Positions 6,527 to 11,949 of a stretch of DNA of 11,949 bases are shown here, one piece after another (within the stretch, counting starts at the first letter, position 1; every line of letters begins with the position of its first letter). A program made the position numbers and the translations under genes. The stretch comes from an uncultured Collinsella sp. (GTDB taxonomy: Bacteria > Actinomycetota > Coriobacteriia > Coriobacteriales > Coriobacteriaceae), in NCBI GenBank assembly GCA_958407465.1, contig CATYIV010000047.1, forward strand, positions 1 to 11,949. Reading direction: 5' to 3'. Under the pieces are notes generated by a model. That model was not told where the DNA came from. It made no database searches and was given only the letters and a program-made list of their open reading frames with translations.

Positions 6527-6583
6527 TACGATCTCCTTGTGCGGGTATCCTAGTGCCAACGTATGCCTATCAGAGGAGAGACC

Positions 6584-7522
6584 ATGCTGTTGTCCGGTAT
6601 CATCGCCGCCCTTACCAGCCTTTTGATTCCCATCATCATTTTGTTGTTACTGCTTCCCAACGCCTGCTATGTCGTTGAACAACAGCATGCCGTGATCATC
6701 GAGCGTCTGGGCAAGTTTAACCGCATCGTCAACGCGGGCTTCCACATGAAGGTGCCCGTGATCGACCGCAAGGCCGCCACGGTGAGTCTGCGCACCATGA
6801 AAAACGGTTTTGGCATCGACGTTAAGACCCAGGACAACGTGACCATCGGCCTTGAGGTCTCTGCTCAGTACCACGTGAGCTATGACATGGGCGCCGGCCC
6901 GGCGGATTCGGGCATCTACAAGAGCTACTACATGCTGCAGGAGCCCGTCGACCAGATGCGTGACTTCATCACCGACGCCCTGCGCTCTTCGATTCCCGTC
7001 TACACACTCGATGAGGTCTTTGCCAAGAAGGATGACATCGCCAAGGATGTCAACGCTACCGTTTCCGAGCAGATGGCCGCCTACGGCTTCACCCTCGTGT
7101 CGACGCTCATCACCAAAATCGCACTGCCGACCGAGGTCGAGAACTCCATGAACGACATCAACGCCGCCCAGCGCAAGCGCGCTGCGGCACAGGAGCTCGC
7201 CGAGGCCGACCGCATCAAGCGCGTCACCGAGGCGACCGCCGAGGCCGAGGCTATGGAAAAGGCGGGCGAGGGCATCGCCAACCAGCGCAAGGCCATCGCG
7301 CTGGGCATCAAAGATTCGCTCGAGATCATCCAGGAGACGGGTGTCGGCAATGACGAGGCCAACCAACTGTTCATGTTTACGCAGTGGTCCGAGATGATGA
7401 CGGAGTTCGCTCGCACGGGTAAAACCTCGACGGTCGTGCTGCCGAGCGACTTCTCGCAGTCGGCCTCTATGTTCGAGCAGATGCTGACCGCCGGAAAAGT
7501 TCAAAACGATTCGAAGGAGTAG
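6584..7522 (+). CDS. SPFH/band-7 domain membrane protein (stomatin/prohibitin-like)
   Basis: This 312-residue protein has a hydrophobic N-terminal membrane segment (about residues 5-26, rich in Ile and Leu), a band-7/SPFH domain starting near VVEQQHAVIIERLGKF, and an Ala/Glu-rich coiled-coil stretch (about 190-240, with AAQELAEADRIKR) typical of flotillin, stomatin and HflK/C relatives. Such proteins oligomerise at the membrane and organise microdomains or modulate membrane proteases; the client is not shown here. ATG 6584 is chosen because AGAGGAGAG (6572-6580) precedes it closely; in-frame ATG 6563 lacks a ribosome site. A possible -10 TATCCT is at 6546-6551. The neighbouring rlmH begins 7 bp after the stop, so the two are likely cotranscribed. 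No NfeD partner is present. Confidence 0.9.
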   Translation: MLLSGIIAALTSLLIPIIILLLLLPNACYVVEQQHAVIIERLGKFNRIVNAGFHMKVPVIDRKAATVSLRTMKNGFGIDVKTQDNVTIGLEVSAQYHVSYDMGAGPADSGIYKSYYMLQEPVDQMRDFITDALRSSIPVYTLDEVFAKKDDIAKDVNATVSEQMAAYGFTLVSTLITKIALPTEVENSMNDINAAQRKRAAAQELAEADRIKRVTEATAEAEAMEKAGEGIANQRKAIALGIKDSLEIIQETGVGNDEANQLFMFTQWSEMMTEFARTGKTSTVVLPSDFSQSASMFEQMLTAGKVQNDSKE

Positions 7523-7528
7523 ACGCGC

Positions 7529-7999
7529 GTGAAATACACCGTCGTTTGCGTCGGTAAGCTCAAGGAGCGCTTTTGGAAGGACGCGTGCGCTGAGTACACC
7601 AAGCGCCTGGGTGCCTATGCCAAGGTCGATATCCGCGAGGTGGCCGATATCGACCCGGCCAAGGCGGGCGGTGTGGATACCGCACGTGACAAGGAGGGGG
7701 CGGCGATTCTTGCTGCCCTGCCGTCTCGAGCGCATGTGATCCTGCTGGCTATCGAGGGCAAGGAGCGCTCGAGCGAGGAGTTTTCGGCGCGGCTCGACGA
7801 TCTTATGCTGCGAGGCAACAGCGACATCGCCTTTGTAATCGGCGGTTCGGACGGCGTGAGTGATGAGGTGCGCGCCCGCGCCGACGAGATGCTCAGCTTT
7901 GGACGCATTACCTTGCCGCATAACCTGGCACGCGTGGTGCTGCTAGAGCAGATCTACCGTGCCTGCAAGATCAGTCGTGGCGAGCCGTATCACAAATAG
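7529..7999 (+). CDS. rlmH: 23S rRNA (pseudouridine-1915-N3)-methyltransferase RlmH
   Basis: This 156-residue SPOUT-class methyltransferase acts on 70S ribosomes at pseudouridine 1915 of helix 69. Diagnostic segments are VGKLKERFWKDACAEYTKRL at the N-terminus, LLAIEGKERSSEEF, FVIGGSDGVSDEV forming part of the trefoil-knot SAM site, and the C-terminal LPHNLARVVLLEQIYRACKI...GEPYHK signature. Length is typical. The start is GTG, supported by AAGGAG (7514-7519) 9 bases upstream; that ribosome site overlaps the stop codon of the SPFH gene, suggesting coupled translation. Confidence 0.97.
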   Translation: MKYTVVCVGKLKERFWKDACAEYTKRLGAYAKVDIREVADIDPAKAGGVDTARDKEGAAILAALPSRAHVILLAIEGKERSSEEFSARLDDLMLRGNSDIAFVIGGSDGVSDEVRARADEMLSFGRITLPHNLARVVLLEQIYRACKISRGEPYHK

Positions 8000-8072
8000 G
8001 TCGGCAATACGAAACAATGGCGTGGGACAATAGCTTTCGTTTTGAAGAGCGTGTCTGAGAGGACTATGAGAT

Positions 8073-8843
8073 ATGAAGATTGGGTTTGTCGGTTTTGGCA
8101 ATATGGCGAGCGCTATGGCCGATGGCTGGATCGCTGCCGGTGTAGCTGCGAGCGACATGTGCGCCTGCGCGGGTCGCTACGACGCACTGGTTGAGCGCTG
8201 CGAGGCGCGCGGCATGGTCGCCTGCCACGATGCCGCCGAGGTTGTCTCCGCATCCGATATCGTGGTCGCTGCGGTCAAACCGTACATGATCGAGAAGGTA
8301 TTCGCCCCGCTCAAGGATGCTCTTGCCAAAAAGGTCGTTCTGTCGGTTGCCTGGACCTGGGACAGTGCCAAGTGGGAGCAGGTCCTGCCGGGCGTCGCGC
8401 ATATCTCGACGGTGCCCAACACACCGGTTTCGGTGGGCGAGGGCGTCATCGCTTGCGAGAAGGCTTCCACGCTTAGTGATGAGCAGAGCGCCGTGGTGCT
8501 TGATCTGCTTGGCAAACTCGGTGCGGTGGTCGAGCTCGATACGAGCCTGCTGTTTGTGGGCGGCACGGTGGGTGGTTGCGCTCCGGCATTTGTCGCCATG
8601 GCAATCGAGGCCCTGGGCGATGCGGCGGTCAAGCACGGTATCCCGCGTGCCGATGCCTATCGCATTGTGAGCCAGATGGTGCTAGGTACGGCAAGGCTGC
8701 AGCTTGCAACTGGCCAGCATCCTGCGGCGATGAAGGATGCCGTATGCTCGCCCGGTGGTGCCACCATCAAGGGCGTCGTTGCGCTCGAGGACGCCGGCAT
8801 GCGCAGCGCCCTGGTCAAGGCAATCGACGCAACTCTCCAGTAA
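8073..8843 (+). CDS. proC: Pyrroline-5-carboxylate reductase
   Basis: This 256-residue enzyme catalyses the last step of proline synthesis, NAD(P)H-dependent reduction of pyrroline-5-carboxylate. The Rossmann motif GFVGFGNMASAM is at the N-terminus, then VVAAVKPYMI, VPNTPVSVGEG (family usually MPNTPA) and VGGCAPAFV (usually SGSGPAYV). The C-terminal substrate-site signature reads HPAAMKDAVCSPGGATIKG, close to the canonical form. The central deviations are mild, and the assignment holds. GAGAGGA (about 8056-8062) lies 10 bases before ATG 8073. The 73-bp gap after rlmH shows no clear promoter. The stop codon forms the first bases of a 40-bp repeat. Confidence 0.93.
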   Translation: MKIGFVGFGNMASAMADGWIAAGVAASDMCACAGRYDALVERCEARGMVACHDAAEVVSASDIVVAAVKPYMIEKVFAPLKDALAKKVVLSVAWTWDSAKWEQVLPGVAHISTVPNTPVSVGEGVIACEKASTLSDEQSAVVLDLLGKLGAVVELDTSLLFVGGTVGGCAPAFVAMAIEALGDAAVKHGIPRADAYRIVSQMVLGTARLQLATGQHPAAMKDAVCSPGGATIKGVVALEDAGMRSALVKAIDATLQ

Positions 8844-8880
8844 AACCGACCAAAAAAAGACGGGTTTATTTTTGGCAGGT
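8841..8880. repeat. 40-bp quasi-palindrome, left copy
   Basis: It begins with the proC stop codon. Its ends ACCGACCAAAA and TTTTTGGCAGGT are imperfect inverted repeats, and the same ends occur in the same order at 8964-9002. The core (AAAGACGGGTTTA) appears in the other copy as its reverse complement with few changes. Confidence 0.75.
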
Positions 8881-8910
8881 ATTTTCTGCGGTTTTGTCCT
8901 TTTAGCGAAA

Positions 8911-8949
8911 AGCGCCCCGCAACTGGCTCAATTCCAGTTGCGGGGCGCT
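8911..8949. terminator. Strong bidirectional terminator
   Basis: AGCGCCCCGCAACTGG (8911-8926) pairs perfectly over 16 bp with its complement at 8934-8949, loop CTCAATT. On the - strand the stem is followed by a four-T run (complement of AAAA before 8911), and on the + strand by TGCGTTTG. It lies between convergent proC (+) and the small membrane protein gene (-). Confidence 0.85.
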
Positions 8950-8963
8950 TGCGTTTGCCCAGA

Positions 8964-9002
8964 TAAAACCGACCAAAATAAACCTGTCCCTTTTTGGCAG
9001 GT
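8964..9002. repeat. 39-bp quasi-palindrome, right copy
   Basis: It shares its first 15 and last 12 bases with 8841-8880, but the core (AAATAAACCTGTCCC) matches the reverse complement of the left copy's core. It overlaps the first base of the stop codon of the - strand gene. Confidence 0.75.
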
Positions 9003-9175
9003 TAGTCCCAGAAGCTGTCTTCCTCATCCTCGGACTTGGGTCCGCGGTCGACGTACATCTTATGGGTACGCTTCTCCATTACAAAGGCAAGAATCGCAAA
9101 TAACAGGATGCCGCCGGCGAAAAGGATGGCAAAACCGGTGCGGGTGCCAAACAAAAAGGAAAAAACTGCGTCCAT
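9002..9175 (-). CDS. Small single-span membrane protein, 57 residues, unknown function
   Basis: On the - strand an ATG at 9175 opens 57 codons ending in TAA at 9004-9002. The protein starts MDAVFSFLFGTRTGFAILFA, has a hydrophobic span at about 14-33 (Phe, Ile, Leu, Ala, Gly), then a basic MEKRTHK that would lie inside by the positive-inside rule, and an acidic tail SEDEEDSFWD. AGAAGG (9187-9182) lies 6 bases before the ATG. A terminator with a - strand T run follows at 8911-8949, and a shared AT-rich promoter region lies upstream between it and serS. These four signs together support a real gene despite its size. I do not recognise the family. Confidence 0.8.
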   Translation of the reverse strand: MDAVFSFLFGTRTGFAILFAGGILLFAILAFVMEKRTHKMYVDRGPKSEDEEDSFWD

Positions 9176-9199
9176 TGGGTGCCTTCTTGCGTAGTTGAG

Positions 9200-9248
9200 T
9201 TGGGTCGTAAACGCTCATAAGTATATACTTGCCCATACATGTACAAGG
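9200..9248. promoter_or_regulatory. Divergent promoter region between serS and the small membrane gene
   Basis: For serS, TTGGGT (9200-9205) and TATACT (9224-9229) are 18 bp apart. The -10 lies inside the perfect palindrome AGTATATACT (9220-9229), so a -10 TATACT also reads on the - strand; a - strand TTGTAC sits 15 bp upstream of it (9246-9241). Just downstream are the palindromes TACATGTA (9236-9243) and GGTTGCAACC (9247-9256), possible regulator sites. No T-box leader is visible before serS. Confidence 0.5.
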
Positions 9249-9286
9249 TTGCAACCTAAATGGAATGTATATCGCCGGAGGATCTA

Positions 9287-10570
9287 ATGCTTGATATCAA
9301 GTTTGTTCGCGAGAACCCCGATGCCATCGATGTCGCCATGGCTAACCGCCAGACGTCTTGGGATCGCGAGAAGTTCTTTGAGCTCGACGACGAGCGTCGT
9401 GCCGTCATCACCGAGGTCGAGGAGCTCCAGGCTACGCGCAATGCCGAGTCCAAGAAGATCGGCGCCCTGATGAAGGAGGGCAAGAAGGACGAGGCCGAGG
9501 CCGCCAAGGAGGCCGTGCGCGCCGTCAACGAGAAGATTGACGGTCTGGCCGAGCGCCGTACCGCCCTCGAGCAGGAGCAGTACGACTTCATGGCTCACCT
9601 GCCCAACATTCCTTGCGAGGCCACGCCGTACGGCAAGGACGAGGACGAGAACATTGAGCGCCGTCGTTGGGGCACCCCGCGCGAGTTCGACTTCGACTTT
9701 AAGCCGCACTGGGATCTGGGCACCGATCTGGACATCCTCGACTTCGAGCGCGGCAACAAGCTCTCCGGCAGCCGCTTCACCGTTCTCGGTGGCGCCGGCG
9801 CCCGTCTTGAGCGCGCCCTCATCAACTTCTTCCTCGATACGCACACCAGCCGTGGTTTTAAGGAGTGGTGGCCGCCCATCGTCGTCAAGCGTCAGACCAT
9901 GTTCGGCACGGGCCAGCTGCCCAAGTTCGAAGACGATGCCTATCACGTCTCGGGCGATAACTTCCTGATCCCCACCGCCGAGGTCGTGCTTACCAACCTG
10001 CACGCCGGCGAGGTTCTCGATGCCGATACCCTGCCGCGCCGCTACACCGCCTTCACCCCCTGCTTCCGCGAGGAGGCCGGCTCCGCTGGTCGCGACACCC
10101 GCGGCATCATCCGCCAGCACGAGTTCGACAAGGTCGAGATGGTCAAGTTTGCCAAGCCGGAGGAGTCCGACGAGGAGCTCGAGAGCATGACCGCCGAGGC
10201 CGAGTACCTGCTGCAGCAGCTGGGCCTTCCGTATCGCGTAATTAGCCTGTGCACCGGCGACCTGGGCTTCTCTGCCCGTCAGACCTACGACATCGAAGTC
10301 TGGCTGCCGAGCTACAACGCCTACAAGGAGATCAGCTCCTGCTCCAACTGCGGCGACTTCCAGGCTCGTCGCGCCAACATCAAGTATCGCGACCCCGAGA
10401 ACTTCAAGGGCTCGCGCTACCTGCACACCCTCAACGGTTCCGGTTTGCCGGCTGGCCGCACCATGGCCGCCATCCTGGAGAACTACCAGAACGCCGACGG
10501 CACCATCACGATCCCCGAGGTTCTGCGTCCTTACATGGGCGGTCTCGAGAAGATCGAGCCGGTCGCGTAA
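9287..10570 (+). CDS. serS: Seryl-tRNA synthetase
   Basis: This 427-residue class II synthetase charges tRNA-Ser and tRNA-Sec. The N-terminus [12 protein letters not shown] opens the tRNA-binding arm, a long antiparallel coiled coil rich in Glu, Lys, Ala and Arg (about 28-105). Motif 2 is in [15 protein letters not shown], followed by RQHEFDKVE; motif 3 is in [34 protein letters not shown] is the usual serine-site neighbourhood. The chosen ATG 9287 has GGAGGA (9277-9282) 4 bases upstream and matches the family start; ATG 9260 in frame would add nine residues and place the ribosome site inside the gene. A terminator follows the stop. Confidence 0.98.
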   Translation: MLDIKFVRENPDAIDVAMANRQTSWDREKFFELDDERRAVITEVEELQATRNAESKKIGALMKEGKKDEAEAAKEAVRAVNEKIDGLAERRTALEQEQYDFMAHLPNIPCEATPYGKDEDENIERRRWGTPREFDFDFKPHWDLGTDLDILDFERGNKLSGSRFTVLGGAGARLERALINFFLDTHTSRGFKEWWPPIVVKRQTMFGTGQLPKFEDDAYHVSGDNFLIPTAEVVLTNLHAGEVLDADTLPRRYTAFTPCFREEAGSAGRDTRGIIRQHEFDKVEMVKFAKPEESDEELESMTAEAEYLLQQLGLPYRVISLCTGDLGFSARQTYDIEVWLPSYNAYKEISSCSNCGDFQARRANIKYRDPENFKGSRYLHTLNGSGLPAGRTMAAILENYQNADGTITIPEVLRPYMGGLEKIEPVA

Positions 10571-10593
10571 CTGGGCTGCATAGGGGATATGCA

Positions 10594-10622
10594 AGGGCGC
10601 TCCTTCGGGGGCGCCCTATTTT
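10594..10622 (+). terminator. serS terminator
   Basis: AGGGCGCTCC pairs with GGGGCGCCCT across the stable TTCG tetraloop (one T-G wobble), then ATTTT. It begins 24 bp after the serS stop. Confidence 0.88.
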
Positions 10623-10670
10623 GTGCGTAGGTCCATACCATGCCGTGCGGACAGCTCGATAGAAAACACA

Positions 10671-10684
10671 CGAACAACTGTTCT
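10671..10684. promoter_or_regulatory. LexA/SOS-box-like dyad upstream of the orphan gene
   Basis: CGAACAACTGTTCT matches the Gram-positive LexA (DinR) core CGAAC-N4-GTTCG with one mismatch at the last position. It lies 60 bp before the start codon and overlaps the weak -35 region of a promoter whose -10 could be TATGCT (10705-10710). The adjoining CTGTATACAG (10683-10692) is a perfect palindrome. Binding is inferred from sequence only. Confidence 0.45.
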
Positions 10685-10743
10685 GTATACAGCCATCTAC
10701 CTGCTATGCTTTTGCTAAATAAGAGCGAGAGAAAGGGGACGCG

Positions 10744-11121
10744 ATGGAGCTGTTTGATGATCGGGTGGTTTTGTTTGAGAGCGACGAGGGCGGGGAGTAC
10801 CTGCTTGTAACGTGTGAGCCGTCTGGCATGGGCGGCCTGGTGGTTCGGCAGACGAGTGAGGGTCCGTTGACACAATGGTGCTTTGAGGAGTCGCCGCATG
10901 TGGTCGAGACCTTTGTGACGCACGAGGGGCTTGTGGCGCTGGAGCACTTCTATGGAGTTGGGACTTCCAACCAGGTCGCGCGCATGCTGAGCATCTCGTT
11001 TGCCGATTATGACTGTGCCCAGCGGGTGAGATCGCTCCTGAGGGAACTTGATGCTAAGTTTGACGTGATCGAAAAGCCAATCGATCGTACGGGGAACAAC
11101 GGTATATGCGGAGCAGCATGA
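10744..11121 (+). CDS. Hypothetical protein, 125 residues
   Basis: This is a small soluble acidic protein that I do not recognise. It starts MELFDDRVVLFESDEGGEYL, continues with alternating beta-like and polar segments (CEPSGMGGLVVRQTSEGPL), and ends with a likely helix (CAQRVRSLLRELDAKFDVIE) and a Gly/Asn-rich tail. It has no signal peptide or membrane segment, and its three inner cysteines form no metal motif. AAAGGGG (10732-10738) lies 5 bases before the ATG. It stands alone between the serS terminator and the tRNA-Arg cluster, behind a LexA-like box, so DNA-damage induction is possible. Codon use resembles neighbouring genes, which supports a real gene. Confidence 0.75.
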   Translation: MELFDDRVVLFESDEGGEYLLVTCEPSGMGGLVVRQTSEGPLTQWCFEESPHVVETFVTHEGLVALEHFYGVGTSNQVARMLSISFADYDCAQRVRSLLRELDAKFDVIEKPIDRTGNNGICGAA

Positions 11122-11157
11122 CAAAACTGCGTTCCACAAAAAAGTTTGAGATTATGC

Positions 11158-11186
11158 TTGACTCCAATAAGCTAAAGTGGTTTTAT
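11158..11186 (+). promoter_or_regulatory. Promoter of tRNA-Arg copy 1
   Basis: TTGACT (11158-11163) and TTTTAT (11181-11186) are spaced 17 bp, with the tRNA starting 13 bases after the -10 box. The same geometry recurs before copies 2 and 3. Confidence 0.65.
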
Positions 11187-11198
11187 ATGTCTTGCGCT

Positions 11199-11275
11199 GC
11201 GGCGTTACCTCAGCTGGATAGAGGGTCTGACTACGAATCAGAACGTCATAGGTTCGAATCCTATACGCCGCACCA
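11199..11275 (+). tRNA. tRNA-Arg (anticodon ACG), copy 1
   Basis: This is a 77-base tRNA with acceptor GCGGCGT paired with ACGCCGC, discriminator A and encoded CCA. Anticodon stem TCTGA/TCAGA encloses CTACGAA, giving ACG, whose A34 is normally deaminated to inosine to read CGU, CGC and CGA. T loop TTCGAAT. Its sequence is identical in copies 2 and 3. Confidence 0.97.
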
Positions 11276-11446
11276 ATTGAAATCGAAAGCCTCCGGCAAC
11301 GGGGGCTTTTCTTTTACGTCGGCACTGCATGGATTCGAACCTCGGTCGAGGCGCGGGCGTAAAGAAAACGCGGAGCGTTTTTAGCCCGCGGGCGAGCACG
11401 CCGGAAGGCGGGCGGAGCCGGTGCGGATCCGCGCAGCGGATGCGCG
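11256..11446 (+). repeat. tRNA-tail hairpin unit C (after tRNA-Arg copy 1)
   Basis: This 191-bp unit consists of the Arg tail and terminator, inverted Arg T-arm GGATTCGAACCT (11331-11342), and the hairpin block. Stems are GCGGGC (11353-11358) with GCCCGC (11384-11389) enclosing AAAACGC (11365-11371) with GCGTTTT (11375-11381), a CACGCCGG/CCGGTG stem around 11397-11423, and ATCCGC (11427-11432) with GCGGAT (11436-11441). The block is nearly the same as in the tRNA-Leu unit, though the tRNA-derived flanks are those of tRNA-Arg. Confidence 0.85.
11286..11315 (+). terminator. Terminator of tRNA-Arg copy 1
   Basis: AAAGCCTCCG pairs with CGGGGGCTTT across GCAA (one T-G wobble), followed by a T-rich run. 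Copies occur at 11476-11505 and 11717-11744. Confidence 0.88.
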
Positions 11447-11549
11447 GAATCCTATACGCCGCACCAATCGAACTTAAAGCCTCCGGCAACGGGGGCTTTT
11501 CTTTTATGGCAACACCGCATGGATTCGAACCTCGGTCGAGGCGCGTGCG
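11447..11549 (+). repeat. Truncated second unit: Arg tail, terminator and inverted T-arm
   Basis: This is a diverged copy of 11256-11359. It carries the tail with CCA, the terminator (11476-11505) and the inverted T-arm GGATTCGAACCT (11521-11532), but breaks off at the first hairpin, where unique DNA begins. This shows that the repeat unit includes the inverted T-arm, so the locus is a partial tandem repeat and not only a simple insertion. Confidence 0.85.
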
Positions 11550-11588
11550 TCTTAATCATCACTTCGTAAAATTTTTCCAAATTGTCGC

Positions 11589-11617
11589 TTGACCCATCGA
11601 GGGGTCACGTGCATAAT
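11589..11617 (+). promoter_or_regulatory. Promoter of tRNA-Arg copy 2
   Basis: TTGACC (11589-11594) and CATAAT (11612-11617) are spaced 17 bp; the tRNA starts 13 bases after the -10. An inverted repeat TGACCC/GGGTCA (11590-11607) overlaps the -35 box and spacer. Confidence 0.85.
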
Positions 11618-11629
11618 AATTCGTGCGTT

Positions 11630-11706
11630 GCGGCGTTACCTCAGCTGGATAGAGGGTCTGACTACGAATCAGAACGTCATAGGTTCGAATCCTATACGCC
11701 GCACCA
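11630..11706 (+). tRNA. tRNA-Arg (anticodon ACG), copy 2
   Basis: This is identical over 77 bases to copy 1, with CCA encoded. Its own terminator follows at 11717-11744, but no hairpin unit follows it. Confidence 0.97.
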
Positions 11707-11716
11707 ATTGAAATCG

Positions 11717-11744
11717 AAAGCCTCCGGCAACGGGGGCTTTTCTT
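11717..11744 (+). terminator. Terminator of tRNA-Arg copy 2
   Basis: It has the same stem and GCAA loop as the copy 1 terminator, with a shorter T run (TTTTCTT). Confidence 0.85.
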
Positions 11745-11853
11745 ATATGTCGACATACTTGAGGAGTTGCTTTCGCCGTGTTTGAAAGTATCGAGTCGAT
11801 CGACTGCATCAAATGAGTAAAAATCAAATTCAATAACTTTTTTTGAAAAACGC

Positions 11854-11882
11854 TTGACCTTTATTCAGTCGATGTGCATAAT
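11854..11882 (+). promoter_or_regulatory. Promoter of tRNA-Arg copy 3
   Basis: TTGACC (11854-11859) and CATAAT (11877-11882) are spaced 17 bp, with an A/T-rich stretch upstream (11810-11850) that may act as an UP element. The tRNA starts 13 bases after the -10. Confidence 0.85.
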
Positions 11883-11894
11883 AATCAACAAGTC

Positions 11895-11949
11895 GCGGCG
11901 TTACCTCAGCTGGATAGAGGGTCTGACTACGAATCAGAACGTCATAGGT
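11895..11949 (+). tRNA. tRNA-Arg (anticodon ACG), copy 3, cut by the window end
   Basis: The first 55 bases are identical to copies 1 and 2, through the anticodon and into the T stem. The 3' part lies beyond the window. Confidence 0.95.

Noticed and set aside
6563..6583. Upstream start (ATG 6563) for the SPFH gene
   Set aside because: No Shine-Dalgarno precedes it, and the strong AGAGGAGAG would lie inside the coding region; ATG 6584 fits better.
9247..9256. T-box or attenuator leader for serS
   Set aside because: The leader between the -10 box and the start codon is only about 57 bases with small palindromes; no T-box core sequence or antiterminator/terminator pair is visible.
9284..10594. 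436-codon - strand open frame antisense to serS
   Set aside because: Same antisense effect; it is Leu/Val/Gly-rich with no motif, and serS on the + strand is unambiguous.
11238..11785. Short frames on both strands through the tRNA-Arg region
   Set aside because: They translate tRNA and terminator sequence repeatedly and lack start signals.

Overview
The window reads as a high-GC Gram-positive chromosome, most likely a gut actinobacterium of the class Coriobacteriia (Collinsella-like). This is inferred from the G/C-rich third codon positions, the E. coli-like promoter boxes in front of the tRNAs, and the order rsmI-metG-rsmA-tatD, a variant of a cluster of translation and rRNA-maintenance genes found in many Gram-positives. 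No phage or transposase gene is visible, and all protein genes except one tiny one lie on the + strand.

Layout. 1-241: the 3' tail of a tRNA with its terminator, a GC-rich three-hairpin insert, then a second copy of the tail and terminator. 254-483: eight copies of a 14-bp motif in strictly alternating orientation. 565-1734: promoter, candidate operator and a GH5-like glycosidase whose acid/base glutamate is replaced. 1741-2619 rsmI. 2689-4290 metG, then a terminator. 4398-6165: rsmA overlapping tatD. 6209-6526: tRNA-Leu(CAG), terminator, a second hairpin insert, duplicated tail and terminator. 6584-7522: SPFH/band-7 membrane protein. 7529-7999 rlmH. 8073-8843 proC. 8841-9004: a strong bidirectional terminator between two related 40-bp quasi-palindromes. 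9002-9175 (-): a 57-residue single-span membrane protein, divergent from serS (9287-10570). 10744-11121: a 125-residue orphan protein behind a LexA/SOS-box-like site. 11199-11949: three identical tRNA-Arg(ACG) genes, each with its own promoter; the first is followed by a third hairpin insert.

Most genes serve translation: two synthetases, three rRNA methyltransferases (RsmI and RsmA on 16S, RlmH on 23S), the TatD nuclease/deacylase and four complete or partial tRNAs plus one tail. Proline synthesis, membrane organisation and a sugar-polymer-related protein are interspersed.

The most unusual content is non-coding. At three loci a tRNA is followed by a unit of about 186-191 bp made of: tRNA tail from the T loop onward, terminator, an inverted copy of that same tRNA's T-arm, and a three-hairpin block. 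The tail and terminator are then repeated. The inverted T-arm matches the cognate tRNA at each locus while the hairpin block belongs to one family, and its stems are conserved by compensating changes. I do not recognise this as a described element. The 62-bp-period alternating motif array and the GH5 protein lacking its catalytic acid/base are the next most interesting items.
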